Positions 20,760 to 34,625 of a stretch of DNA of 64,000 nucleotides are shown in pieces. Source of the stretch: Ashinkailepas kermadecensis (lineage: Eukaryota > Arthropoda > Thecostraca > Neolepadidae); NCBI GenBank assembly GCA_034440615.1, contig JAOTOM010004139.1, positions 124,001 to 188,000 of the forward strand, read 5' to 3'. The first letter of the stretch is position 1. Every line of letters begins with the position of its first letter. Below the pieces are notes generated by a model, which saw only the letters and a list, made by a program, of their open reading frames with translations, ran no database searches and had not been told where the DNA came from. Position numbers and translations under genes: made by a program.

Positions 20760-22120
20760 GAACTATTGAATGCCCATGTTCCTTGGATGAGGGAATGTGT
20801 TCTAACACGGAAGAGTCGCCCCTTCTGTCCCCTCGGCATGCTGAGAACCAACGACGTTCGGTGAGAGAAGATGGCCTTGCACTTGGGATGCGGAAGTTGT
20901 CTCAGCTTCATCGCGAGTCGGGGTTGAAATGCATATGTAGGGGCGTATGTATTCTCGCCCCCATATATAAGTTCATAGCGAAAGTTCGGCTGCCTCCTAG
21001 GCCGACGACGCCTGGTTGGGCCGCTGCCGGAGACGTCTGGTAGGCACCTGTGGTCATCTGCAAAACCGTGCCATGCATAAGGTCGAGCTTCCGCTTGACA
21101 AAGGCACTTGCGCCATCATATATAAAAGAATCGTAGTCGGAATTAGAGCGAGTAAGAGAATGGCGCAATGTAAAACTGCACAATATGAATATCAAGGATA
21201 TAAATAGAAGAATAATGCAGATATCAACATGCATTACATAGCATAATGCATTTACATCACAATGCGTATACATAGCATAATGTACATACATAGCATAATG
21301 TACGTACATAACATAATTTACAAACGTAACTTAATGTACATGTCTAACATAATGTATGCGAACATATTGTAAATACAATAAATATCAACAAAACATCACA
21401 ATATGAAGGAATAAAGGAACTGCCTGTCGGATCCATATGCCGTTTAGGAAGCTCACTTCATGATATTCATTGCTCTGGATCAGTTGCTTCGCAAAATGTT
21501 CAGATGTTCCCTGTACAACAGCCGATATTGCAGGAAGTCGCCGAGGAGATGGTCGCCGAGGAAGACTTTCCGGTATTTTGTGATAGCCTGTGTTCTATGC
21601 CATGGATCGTTGTTGCAAATATACCGGAACCAAGTACACTGTCCCGTCAGGCACGTCACCAAGGTGACATTTTCTCGATTATGACCGCTTTCAACGGAAT
21701 GATGCAATATGGGCCAGAATGGCCTGAAAAGTGACATATCACTTAATTTTCAAAGTGCGTACGTAAAAAGTCGGTTTTTGGGGTGGTTTTCAACGCAGAA
21801 ACTGATTCTGGCAACCGTTTGTTTGTGCCTGATGCAATTTAGTGACATATTGTTATTTTTAATATGGCATGTAAAAGCGTGCGGTGCGAGTCATTTGACA
21901 ACTACGCAGGATATCTTCTGGTACATCTGCAAATACGATGAACTCGCAAATATAATTTGAGAGTTTGTAATAATATTAACTGTACGTACTCGGTAACATG
22001 AAGCAAATATTCGGCATCATCTATCGATGAAAACCAAAGATTATACAAAACAAAAACAAAACAATGAAAACAAGGCAAAACCAAACGCCCTCACTCACTG
22101 AAGTCTGAGTCGCTAATGTT
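20760..22120. other. Non-coding stretch with an AT-rich degenerate repeat
   Basis: At about 21225-21370 there are loose 18-20-bp repeats of acatagcataatgtacat. At 21709-21737 lies the left arm of an inverted repeat matched at 25224-25252. No gene is recognised; open frames near 21480-21740 have no family signature known to me. Confidence 0.5.
21709..21737 (+). repeat. Left arm of a 29-bp inverted repeat
   Basis: The sequence starts atgggccagaatgg and matches the reverse complement of 25224-25252 at 27 of 29 positions. The arms enclose the Transib-like relic and the truncated LINE. Confidence 0.7.
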
Positions 22121-22124
22121 TTGA

Positions 22125-22785
22125 TCCGCGACGGATTGCAGCAGGCTCCAAGCGTCTGAGATCAAGACTTCTTACCCCGGGCTGCTGCATGAAAACGCTG
22201 ATTTGTGGTGGAGGAGCTGATGAGCTCCTGCTCAACAACAGGTACTTGAACTGGTCGGTGATGTTGTGCAGTCGCGAGTCCTTCCGTGCATGACCGACGC
22301 TGTATGCACGGACGTCCTTGTTGCGGGACTTCTGGGCTTCCTCGCTCATGATTCCGATGGGCAGGAGCATGTGATGTGATGACTTGATCTCCGTGAATCA
22401 GCACTATGTGCAGTGTTACTGGCATCGGGTACCAAGGGCGTACGACGGGCGTACAGCGCAACGTAGAGCTCCGTCGTGAAATCGCAGTAGTCGGCGAATT
22501 TACTTGAGTCGATTTGGTACCCAGATGCAAATACTTGCAGGACGGTGTGGAGGCGACGGATGAGTCTTTCGTGAACACCAGTTACTTCTGCCAGATTCGA
22601 CTCATCGCTGAACGCCCGTCTGGCCGTGTTGCCGTCGTTCGACGTTCCACCGCTACCCGCTCTAGGCTGGTCCACGTGGAGGTGCAGAAGATGCCAGAAC
22701 TGATCTTGGACCACCTTCTTGCGCTGAATGACTTCCTCTTTGTCAGCTATTGACTCTTTGTCAGCTGTAGCTGATGTGCAAGATG
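22125..22785 (-). pseudogene. Transib/RAG1-like transposase core relic
   Basis: Three minus-strand frames, joined by two frameshifts, read continuously. VIQRKKVVQDQFWHLL and SNDGNTARRAFSDESN are followed by SSKFADYCDFTTELYVALY. Next come PWYPMPVTLHIVLIHGDQVI, then LLPIGIMSEEAQKSRNKDV and HARKDSRLHNITDQFKYLL. The order and spacing of H-x2-L-x-H, G-x3-SE, NK, AR and D match the C-terminal part of the RAG1/Transib DDE catalytic core, with the Glu of the SEE motif in the place of the catalytic acidic residue. Assignment is from memory of family motifs. The N-terminal core and terminal repeats were not identified. The frameshifts (near 22440-22450 and 22370) make it inactive. It could also be another arthropod transposon family with a similar domain. 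Confidence 0.55.
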
Positions 22786-23049
22786 CACTCGAAGAGTCGG
22801 ATCCAGGCGTGCAGGGTGCTCAGGCTGAGTCAGGTGTTCTCTGTTGACTGTCAACCGACGCACACGGTGAAGATCACTTGCCGATGCACCCTTCACGTTC
22901 ACGACCTCTTGCTTCAGCCATTCTTCATTAACTTTGATGAATCTTTTGTAGTGCCGACTAGATTTGGCCCATTTAACTTTCAGTTGGACTATAAAGGTAC
23001 TTATATCTCGGCTGCAACGGGTCGGTTTAACTGGCTTTATATCTTGTTT

Positions 23050-24170
23050 TTTGGTTGGTTATTTGGGCTTAGGGGCGCATCGACTGCGTTGGTCATACAG
23101 CGTCCATAATAATGTTAGATGGTACCACTGGTCTTAAACGGTTCAACAGTAGAACACGAACTTATAGAATACAAGCAAGTCATTCCGATCTTCTAATGTT
23201 ACATATCAGTGAGGTGTATAAATCACTCTAAAGTCGACATCTGAAAGAAAGCGAAGAAGCTGTCCCGAAGTTACCGCGCGCGAGTGCTCACCTAGGAGAA
23301 GGCGGAGTGACAGCGACCGCACGACTCCAAAGAGGGCGTCAGCGATCATCGACCAGCACAGGGCACGCAATCAGAACCTGGCGCACTGACAGCGGTGCGT
23401 GACATCGAGGGCAGTTTGGTCTGTCCTCTCCACAGAGCAGGTGGTGGTGTGTTGGGTGAGTGTGCTCAAGCCGAAGGCGGCAGAGCACGACCTCGTCCCG
23501 CCTCGTTCTGCGATAAGACGAGGCCCACTCTCCAAGGCATGGCTTGGTCGCTCGTAATTTGTTGTCCTGCAAGGTGTTCCAGCTATTCTGCCATTTTTCA
23601 AAAACAAAAGTCGTAATTGAGCAGTGATGTTCCCTCACTGGGAGTGGCAGAGACCGCCGGTACGGGGCTTGGGCTGCACGTTTCGCAGCAGCATCCGCTG
23701 CCTCATTCCCCACGATGCCGACATGACTCGGAATCCAGCAGAGGACAATATCCTTCCCAGCTTGGGCCAGGGATGTGAGACGCAGCAGAATATTCTGTAC
23801 AATGGGGTCAGGTGGGTTGAACTGCTCTAGCGCCCAAAGGCTGCTGAGTGAATCGGTAAAAATGACGTGCGAGGCATCCCGTCCTACTTCGATAAAACTG
23901 AGTGCCTTGGTGATGGCAACCAGCTCTGATGTGTATACCGTTGCATGTGGTGGTAAAGAAAAAGATCGCGACAGGGAACCAATAACAAATGCACTGTCAA
24001 CACCAGAATCAGTCTTGGATCCGTCTGTATATATCGGAACGTAGCCGTGAAAGGAGGCTATGTGCTCTAGAGCATGTAACCGACTGTCCTGTACCTTGCT
24101 TTTTGAGGAAGGTCGAAATATTTTGCACTCTTGCTTGTTTCAGACCGCCATCCTGATAAATATACTCAAA
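23050..24170 (-). mobile_element. 5'-truncated LINE (RNase H to 3' end), about 1.1 kb
   Basis: The minus strand runs from the RNase H N-terminus (YTDGS near 24030) through the C-terminal domain to a 3' UTR. The 3' UTR ends in the conserved hairpin (23073-23105) and a CCCAAATAACCAACCAAAAA tail. I could not find a convincing target duplication; the 5' truncation point lies at about 24140-24190. Confidence 0.82.
23210..24090 (-). pseudogene. LINE ORF2 fragment: RNase H plus C-terminal Cys/His domain
   Basis: RNase H features are IYTDGSKTDSGVDSAF, YTSELVAITKALSFIEV, FTDSLSSLWAL and CWIPSHVGIVGNEAADAAAK, in the expected order. The C-terminal domain has LCGEDRPNCPRCH and VRQVLIACP. The ORF ends near VDFRVIYTS, close to the ending seen in copy A (GFEVIYTPS). 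A few frame breaks occur upstream of the YTDGS motif. Without endonuclease or RT it is dead on arrival. Confidence 0.85.
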
Positions 24171-24189
24171 TGCTGCTTTTCTGGACATT

Positions 24190-25555
24190 ACTGATTCAAT
24201 ATAGGGGAGACCGGGTCTAGTTTATACAATAAATCGTTGATACAACATTTTCTTCCAGAAGTGTGAAGCCAGTTGCCATGGTTATCACACAAATTGCTGC
24301 TAGCATCCTCTTCTCTCGGAAAAAACAAGCGCAAATCCTTTCGTCCCGCGGCTGCCGAATGGTGACGATGGGGCACATTTTTGGAGCGGAAGTAAAATTT
24401 AGGCACAGCGTAAGTTTAGCTATCTCTTCGCTACCCATCCAAAGCGAAGGGTTATTTTGAGTTTTGCCAAAATTGTATCAACTAGTCCCAGTCTCCCATA
24501 TCATCATAAAATCAGTATTTACGAGATAAAACTGCAATAACTAATAAGGTTGGTTTGGGATATATACCAATGAAACCTGCATGTTGCAATCATGATAGAA
24601 ATCATCATTCGACAGCTTAATACACTTAATGAATCCTTGGTGTGCCCTAATTATTAATACCGTTAATATTTATCGACCAATATCGATGGCGCTGTTCAGA
24701 ACATACATCTGATCCAAACCAGTTTATTCCTGTTGGCGCAAAATGGCGCAGCAGCATACAATCGAACCTTGTAACCAAGATATGTATCTACTCTATAAAA
24801 TCAAAATGCAGTGTGTAGGCCGATTATTTTTTTTCTTCAAATCCATAATGTGCTCATCGTTACATATTATCTGCATTGTTTGTTACCTTCGAAAACTAGA
24901 TTAACTGCAGAAAATTGCTGGATTGGTCAAATCGTTAATTTGTACTCCTAATCTACTCCTCATGATCTGAGCAATTCAATGTTATGACAAATTATTGGTT
25001 TCGAGCCTTGAAAGAAGAATGAGAATACTGAGAACCTGAGAATGGAATTGCGTGTTTGCAACGACACGGATAAAAACGCTATAATAGTATGATTTGCTGC
25101 GTTATTTATGGAGACGGGTGCTGTTATATCGAAAATACAGCACTGTTTTCGAACGCTGGGAACATTTTGCAGATGATCTACGGTAAAACTGTGGAGTTTT
25201 GACGAACTTCGAAATTCGAGTAAATGTCACTTTTTAAGCCATTCTGGCCCATGGTGTGATGGTGTGATTTAGCTTGTCTAGAGAACATTAAATCTTTAAA
25301 GTGCATTTAACAAATGTGTACTTCCTCTGAGGCATTTTGAAATGGTGCATTGCGTTAATTCGCCCTCGTGCTCCTTTGATCATTATTGCCGCGTGTAAGT
25401 TGCTGAACAAAAGGGTAGGGTGCACCAACAAGCTTCGGATGTACGTTTTCTAGTTTGGCATGAACTTACATCTCCTAGAATCCAAAGCTCCATCCCTCCA
25501 TAAACCCAAGTTCAGTGCAAGTATGTAGTCATATATGCATGCACTAGCGTACATA
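24190..25555. other. AT-rich non-coding stretch
   Basis: No gene or RNA is recognised. It includes the right arm of the inverted repeat at 25224-25252. Confidence 0.5.
25224..25252 (-). repeat. Right arm of the 29-bp inverted repeat
   Basis: Reverse complement of 21709-21737 at 27 of 29 positions, 3.5 kb away. Similarity may continue weakly inward (gtgacat followed by an A/T-rich run). Confidence 0.7.
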
Positions 25556-25557
25556 TG

Positions 25558-26899
<1,342 letters not shown>

Positions 26900-28935
26900 T
26901 ATCCAGCGTAGGCTCTGGCGGGTATAGCCCTCAGTATGTACAGCCGCTGTCTGGCCGGTATAGCCCTCAGGCGGGTATAGCCCTCAGTATGTACAGCCGC
27001 TGTCTGGCCGGTATAGCCCTCTGGTGGGTATAGCCCTCAGTACGTACAGCCGCTGTCTGGCCGGTATAGCCCTCTGGCGGGTATAGCCCTCAGTATGTAC
27101 AGCCGGTCTGGTCTGGTCGGTATAGCCCTCATCTGGCGGGTATAGCCCTCACTACGTACAGCCGCTGTCTGGTCGGTATAGCCCTCAGGCGGGTATAGCC
27201 TCCTCTGGCGGGTATAGCCCTCGGGGTTCACTACGTACAGCCGCTGTCTGGCCGGTATAGCCCTCAGGCGGTATAGTAGTATCTGGCGGTATAGCCCTCT
27301 GGTGGGTATAGCCCTCACTACGTACAGCCGCTGTCTGGCCGGTATAGCCCTCTGGCGGGTATAGCCCTCAGTACGTACAGCCGCTGTCTGGTCGGTATAG
27401 CCCTCTGGCGGGTATAGCCCCTCAGGTCTGGTCGGTATAGCCCTCTGGCGGGTATAGCCAGTACAGCCGCTGTCTGGCCGGTATAGCCCTCTGGCGGGTA
27501 TAGCCCTCACTACGTACAGCCGCTGTCTGGTCGGTATAGCCCTCAGGCGGGTATAGCCCTCTGGTGGGTATAGCCCTCAGTATGTACAGCCGCTGTCTGG
27601 CCGGTATAGCCCTGGTATAGCTCTGGCGGGTATAGCCCTCAGTACGTACAGCCGCTGTCTGGTCGGTATAGCCCTCTGGCGGGTATAGCCCTCAGAGTAC
27701 AGTGGGCGGGTATAGCCCTCTGGCGGGTATAGCCCTCAGTATGTACAGCCGCTGTCTGGCCGGTATAGCCCTCAGGCGGGTATAGCCCTCTGGCGGGTAT
27801 AGCCCTCAGTATGTACAGCCGCTGTCTGGTCGGTATAGCCCTCTGGTGGGTATAGCCCTCAGTACGTACAGCCGCTGTCTGGTCGGTATAGCCCTCTGGC
27901 GGGTATAGCCCTCAGTATGTACAGCCGCTGTCTGGTCGGTATAGCCCTCTGGCGGGTATAGCCCTCTAAAGTACGTACAGCCGCTGTCTGGCCGGTTAGT
28001 CTGGGTATAGCCCTCAGTAGTCTTCTGGCCGGTATAGCCCTCTGGGTATAGCCCTCAGTATGTACAGCCGCTGTCTGGCCGGTATAGCCCTCAGGCGGGT
28101 ATAGCCCTCTGGTGGGTATAGCCCTCAGTATGTACAGCCGCTGTCTGGCCGGTATAGCCCTCAGGCGGGTATAGCCCTCTGGTGGGTATAGCCCTCACTA
28201 CGTACAGCCGCTGTCTGGTCGGTATAGCCCTCTGGCGGGTATAGCCCTCAGTATGTACAGCCGCTGTCTGGCCGGTATAGCCCTCAGGCGGGTATAGCCC
28301 TCTGGTGGGTATAGCCCTCACTACGTACAGCCGCTGTCTGGTCGGTATAGCCCTCTGGTCGGTATAGCCCTCTGGTGGGTATAGCCCTCAGTATGTACAG
28401 CCGCTGTCTGGCCGGTATAGCCCTCTGGCGGGTATAGCCCTTACAGCTCGTACGTACAGCCGCTGTCTGGTCGGTATAGCCCTCTGGTGGGTATAGCCAT
28501 CAGTATGTACAGCCGCTGTCTGGCCGGTATAGCCCTCAGGCGGGTATAGCCCTCTGGTGGGTATAGCCCTCAGTACGTACAGCCGCTGTCTGGTCGGTAT
28601 AGCCCTCTGGTGGGTATAGCCCTCTGGTGGGTATAGCCCTCACTACGTACAGCCGCTGTCTGGTCGGTATAGCCCTCTGGTGGGTATAGCCCTCAGTACG
28701 TACAGCCGCTGTCTGGTCGGTATAGCCCTCTGGTGGGTATAGCCCTCAGTACGTACAGCCGCTGTCTGACCGGTGTAGCCCTCAGGCGGGTATAGCCCTC
28801 TGGTGGGTATAGCCCTCAGTACGTACAGCCGCTGTCTGGTCGGTATAGCCCTCTGGTGGGTATAGCCCTCAGTACGTACAGCCGCTGTCTGGTCGGTATA
28901 GCCCTCAGTACGTACAGCCGCTGTCTGGCCGGCGG
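26900..28935. repeat. GGTATAGCCCTC composite minisatellite, about 2 kb
   Basis: A short subunit ((g/c)gggtatagccctc, about 16-18 bp) is arranged in larger units of about 52 bp that add cagta(c/t)gtacagccgctgtc and tggtcgg or tggccgg. Units vary in how many subunits they hold, giving a two-level structure. The minus-strand peptide is repeat-derived. Confidence 0.93.
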
Positions 28936-30299
28936 GATCGGCCGCTCAGCTGCGTGGGAAAAGAGACAAAAATCAGCTACTCCCCAACTCGTACTCTTCA
29001 GCATTGATAGGGTGCCGTAGTGGCAAAGAAAATGGGCACACGTGCTGTATTTCTACCAGGTTTTACCCCTGGTTACTGCTCCACCATGGAGAATAACTTA
29101 GAGATGTGGGAGTTTTTAGTCTAGTTCTCACCATGCAATGTCTGCAAAGGTGACACCGCATAAAATAGTTGTTGGAAACCCATTGCCGCATTGAATACGG
29201 TGATGACAAAGCACATGCTGAGCATGTCTGTTTAACCTGAATTCCTATATTACAGGAGTAAATAAACATGATAGATCCCAACACATCTGGCTTTTGAGAC
29301 GACGCCTATAGGAGTTGCACGAGAAAGGAACCTAACAATCATGATACACTCTACCGGTACCAGTAACGAAAAATTCCGTTACGAGGTCAAGGTCCCTTCA
29401 TATTCACAACGAACTTGAAGACTCGAGGACTTTAAGACGCTTATCACGATCCAGAGAACGCTCATTCCTCTGGGTGCCTGGCATGACTGGAGAGACCCTT
29501 CATACCCCTCTGAAGCTGGACGTGTCCTATCAAGCACGAGAGGAACCCTCCGATACACAACGGCGCTTGGTAGACAGGCCCCGTATACCTACCCTTAGAC
29601 GGCCCAAGAGGACCCTCCGCTGGTTATCACTGATCAAGAGAAGCACCATAGGGTCCGATACCTCCGAAGTTGCAGGGGAACTCTAATGGCAAGAATTGAG
29701 TTCTCCAATATATTATTTTGGACCCCGAAGTACTCCAACAAAATTCGTTTTGATGTACCATCACCTTGGTTGATATAATTTTGGGGGCTTCTGGGAGCAG
29801 TGACCACATCAGTAATCTTGCGCCCATGAGGACCAGTCTATACCTGTCGAAAGGTGATACACCTATTTGAAAACAGTTTCATATTAGAGACGCTTCGCGT
29901 GACAGCCAGCTCTCGGCAGAAACTGGAGTGGCTTTGCAGAGCTGAATGGCAGAGCTGAATAGTCAGCGGGTGGTGCGATAGACGGCGCCGTGTACCCCTC
30001 AGACTGTGGAGGTATCTCGGACAGTCTTAACGATCCGCTGCCCACCGAACTGAAATCATCCAACATGAGGCACCCACAGCCATTTATCTCGAGCGTTTCA
30101 ACAGTCTGCTCGCACGACCATCAATTAGCCGGGGATTATTTTCCGTCTCGATAGGGGCTGAGTCAGGCTGCCAGCGGCGGCACCGACACTGGTCGGCAAT
30201 AAACAGGTCGTGCCGAGTTCAACCGACGACAGACGAGCCCTGTCGCAGTCCACCACAAACAAACGCGCCGGCCGAGCACGCGCTGACGGACGCCAGTCG
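28936..30299. other. Non-coding stretch, no feature recognised
   Basis: Unique sequence with short chance open frames only. Confidence 0.45.
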
Positions 30300-32060
30300 G
30301 GGCACCCGCCGCTGCCGTCTGCTCCACTGTCGCTGCCGCTGCCGCCTGCTCTACTGCCGCCGCCTCTGCCGCCTGCTCCACTGTCGTCTGCTCTACTGCC
30401 GCCGCCTCTGCCGCCTGCTCCACTGTCGTCTGCTCTACTGCCGCCGCCTCTGCCGCCTGCTCCACTGTCGTCTGCTCTACTGCCGTCGCCTCTGCCGCCT
30501 GCTCCACTGTCGTCTGCTCTACTGCCGCCGCCTCTGCCGCCTGCTCCACTGTCGTCCACTCTACTGCCGCCGCCTCTGCCGCCTGCTCCACTGTCGTCTG
30601 CTCTACTGTCGCCGCCTCTGCCGCCTGCTCCACTGTCGTCTGCTCTACTGCCGCCGCCTCTGCCGCCTGCTCCACTGTCGTCTGCTCTACTGTCGCCGCC
30701 TCTGCCGCCTGCTCCACTGTCGTCTGCTCTACTGTCGCCGCCTCTGCCGCCTGCTCCACTGTCGTCTGCTCTACTGCCGTCGCCTCTGCCGCCTGCTCCG
30801 CTGTCGTCTGCTCTACTGTCGCCGCCTCTGCCGCCTGCTCCACTGTCGTCTGCTCTACTACCGCCGCCTCTGCCGCCTGCTCCACTGTCGTCTGCTCTAC
30901 TGCCGCCGCCTCTGCCGCCTGCTCCACTGTCGTCTGCTCTACTGTCGCCGCCTCTGCCGCCTGCTCCACTGTCGTCTGCTCTACTGCCGTCGCCTCTGCC
31001 GCCTGCTCCGCTGTCGTCTGCTCTACTGCCGTCGCCTCTGCCGCCTGCTCCACTGTCGTCTGCTCTACTGCCGCCGCCTCTGCCGCCTGCTCCACTGTCG
31101 TCTGCTCTACTGCCGTCGCCTCTGCCGCCTGCTCCGCTGTCGTCTGCTCTACTGCCGTCGCCTCTGCCGCCTGCTCCACTGTCGTCTGCTCTACTGTCGC
31201 CGCCTCTGCCGCCTGCTCCACTGTCGTCTGCTCTACTGCCGTCGCCTCTGCCGCCTGCTCCGCTGTCGTCTGCTCTACTGCCGTCGCCTCTGCTGCCTGC
31301 TCCACTGTCGCTTGCTCTACTACCGTCGCCTCTGCCGCCTGCTCCACTGTCGTCTGCTCTACTGCCGTCGCCTCTGCCGCCTGCTCCACTGTCGTCTGCT
31401 CTACTGTCGCCGCCTCTGCCGCCTGCTCCGCTGTCGTCTGCTCTACTGCCGCCGCCTCTGCCGCCTGCTCCATTGTCGTCTGCTCTACTGCCGCCGCCTC
31501 TGCCGCCTGCTCCACTGTCGTCTGCTCTACTGCCGCCGCCTCTGCCGCCTGCTCCACTGTCGTCTGCTCTACTGCCGTCGCCTCTGCCGCCTGCTCCACT
31601 GTCGTCTGCTCTACTGTCGCCGCCTCTGCCGCCTGCTCCGCTGTCGTCTGCTCTACTGTCGCCGCCTCTGCCGCCTGCTCCACTGTCGTCTGCTCTACTG
31701 CCGCCGCCTCTGCCGCCTGCTCCACTGTCGTCTGCTCTACTGTCGCCGCCTCTGCCGCCTGCTCCACTGTCGCTGCCGCTGCCGCCTGCTCTACTGCCGC
31801 CGCCTCTGCCGCCTGCTCCGCTGTCGTCTGCTCTACTGCCGTCGCCTCTGCCGCCTGCTCCACTGTCGTCTGCTCTACTGTCGCCGCCTCTGCCGCCTGC
31901 TCCACTGTCGTCTGCTCTACTGCCGCCGCCTCTGCCGCCTGCTCCACTGTCGTCTGCTCTACTGCCGCCGCCTCTGCCGCCTGCTCCACTGTCGTCTGCT
32001 CTACTGCCGTCGCCTCTGCCGCCTGCTCCACTGTCGTCTGCTCTACTGCCGCCGCCGCTG
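30300..32060. repeat. 42-bp GC-rich minisatellite, about 42 copies
   Basis: The unit contains gccgcctctgccgcctgctc and cactgtcgtctgctctact. A few units are replaced by a cgctgccgctgccgcctgct version (near 30331 and 31770). Because 42 is 14 codons, three different frames stay open for more than 620 codons: plus Pro/Leu/Ser-rich, minus Glu/Ala/Gln/Val-rich, and minus Gly/Asp/Ser-rich. The common C/T variants change amino acids in each of these frames, so I see no sign of coding constraint. Confidence 0.93.
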
Positions 32061-32435
32061 ATGCCTGCTCCACTTCCGCCACCTTGCCACCGCTGACGTC
32101 CCCGCTGCCACCTCGCCACCGCTTACGTCTCCGCCGTCTCCTCGCCACCGCTGACGTCTCCCCGCCACCTCGCCACCGCTGATGCATGCTCTACTGCTGC
32201 CACCTCGCCACCGCTGACGTCTCCACCGCCACCTCGCCACCGCTGACGTCTCCGCCGCCACTTCGCCACCGCTGACGTCTCCACCGCTACCTCGCCATCG
32301 CTGACGCCCCCCCCCCGCCACCTCGCCATCGCTGAGGTCTCCGCCGCCGCTGACGTCTCCGCCGCTATCTCGCCATCGCTGACGCCCCCCCCCCGCCACC
32401 TCACCACCGCTGACGTCTCCGCTGCCACCTCGCCG
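32060..32435. repeat. 29-30-bp GC-rich minisatellite (CTCGCCACCGCTGACGTCTC)
   Basis: About 12 imperfect units continue directly from the 42-bp array and include two C runs (near 32308 and 32386). Confidence 0.88.
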
Positions 32436-34625
32436 CCACTCACCGGTGACAAGCCCGCGCCGCGACCGGGCGCGATCCGACGCAGGTCAGTGGCACGTCG
32501 TCACTCAGCGCGCCACGGTCGGCTGATCCGGTGCCAGATTGTTGACAGACAGCGGCAGCTGTACGGTGGCGCCGACGACGTCCGGAAACAATCAAAACGC
32601 TCATCGACGACAGCCCCAAGTGAACATGCTGCCCGGCCCGAGCGTCGTCTGTCTTGACATCGTCACCATGCTGCCCCGGCCCGAGCGTCCGCCGACATCG
32701 TCTGTCTCGAGCGGCGCTGCTGTGCCGATCGGGACCCACTCAGATCTCAAACTCCAGCTGGATGGACATTCCGAACACACAGCGAAACGAATTGAATTTG
32801 CATCCATATCGCACGTGCGTGGAAGAAAAAATGTGCTGCAAGATGGCAGTGGCTCAGCCGCGAGGATTGAGGAATGTTGCTAACCAAATACGGCTGCAAA
32901 CGCTGGTGACATCTTCTTCTTTGCTGTCTGATGACCAACGGAAGAGAAATTGGTTCCGGTGCGTACGATGCCGTGTGTGTTCATCAGATGGGATCTGTAT
33001 ATCAAATATATTAATGAGCTTTGAGCGTCGCCCGTCTAACTCAGAGGTGTAAAAACACGGTGTCTCGCCCATCCCAGAATGCGACAGCTTTTGGATGATG
33101 TCATGATAGGTTGGGACCGGAAAGGAATCAAGGGGGAGGGGTGATCGCCTCCCCTCCCCTCCCCTTGGGCTCCCACGGGCCCAAGCGCGGCCCTGGTACG
33201 TGGAGAGCCACGGCGAAGATAAAATGGCCAACAGCATTTGCTTTTTGGCCGCCAAGGCTGCTGTGCTCCGAAGAATGTCTGCGAGCCCTTACGAACGGTT
33301 ACGGACCTTTATGAACGTCTATTTAATCAAGTAATGCGGCAAAAGACCGTTAATCTTGAAAGATTTCGTCATATGTACATACATGTATCATACCTTCTTT
33401 CAATCGTACATACCTTTCTGTATGCCTCCCTATTTAAATACCTACCTTATTGCATACCAAGCGCGCTGTTCACCCCAGACAACCATGTATGCTGAATATC
33501 AAAACCTCTGAGAGATGGCGGTGTCACCTCCACGGCGCGTTGCCGTGGAATGTTGCACCTATGCTGCTGGTGAAATATTTCATAGGCATGTCAAGGGCAC
33601 TTTTGAGAAAGACAAAAGTTGATGTTGATGAGTCAACTTCTATATTTCTGTACCTTTCCATACAGTAGAATAAATGAACATCTTGGATGGTAATTGGAAC
33701 AGGTAAGACCTATTAACATCTGCAATTTCAAACATTTGCATCTTGCGAAGCATAAGCTGCAATGAGGTGCATATTTGAGTCTGGTGTGTGCTATATCACT
33801 TTCCAGGGACTGTACCTGGGTGCCTATATATTACATTTGAGTCTGTATGCTATGACAGTGGTGGAATTGCAGTGGTGTACTCATTTACCCCAAAGACTGA
33901 GCATCTTAAAATTATTGAAACATGTGCAGCACGCACAATGGTGATATGGTGCACATTTTATGGCGGTCAAATGCTTACACAATCGTCAGCAAGCTAGAAA
34001 CACAAAGGGAAGTACACGTTTTTTGTTGTTGTGATATGCTCTGACAAACGGTATGCAAGATATTCTGTTGTGGTTAATATCTGATCTCTTGACCTGGATC
34101 AATGGTTATTTTAAAAATTGTTTGTTTCTATTTCACGACTTTTGCTTCATAAGTTAATATTGTTAAAGATGGCCATGCAATCCGCTTCATTTTCTTCTCA
34201 CATTTTATTGCTCAAACATTGAATTTTTATGCCTTGGTTCATAGGTAGCCTAGGGTGTTGAGCATACAATATGAGCAGAATAAGAAAACAGGTATGATAA
34301 TAGTAGCCCAATATTAAAAATTATGACTTAATAAATGAGTGGGTATACAGAAATTGGACAGGAATTATCCCTCGTAAACGAAAATAACTCGGCCTATGTT
34401 GCAAAACACCCTTTTGAGTAGAAAGAGAAAATGTTGACAGCATTAGCACATGGACCACACCGACGTGATTGATATGACATATGTCGCAGCGAGACCCGCC
34501 GCCTGTTCATCTCGCCGTCGCTGACCGCCGTCCATCGGCCACGAGCGACGTCACCTGCAGCAGATCCTTCGATGTCGCTGACCTGGCCGGCATAGTCCGC
34601 CTCCTGACCAGCTTCCGGCGAGGCA
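32436..34625. other. Non-coding stretch, no feature recognised
   Basis: The sequence shifts from GC-rich to AT-rich at about 33300. Short open frames lack recognisable domains. Confidence 0.45.

Noticed and set aside
21460..21737. Coding ORFs on both strands of this stretch
   Set aside because: Peptides look protein-like in places, but I cannot match them to any family, and the region includes one arm of an inverted repeat.
30125..32187. Long repetitive proteins on both strands (628-674 codons)
   Set aside because: They come from the 42-bp minisatellite. Several mutually incompatible frames are equally open, and unit variants are not biased to silent changes in any of them.
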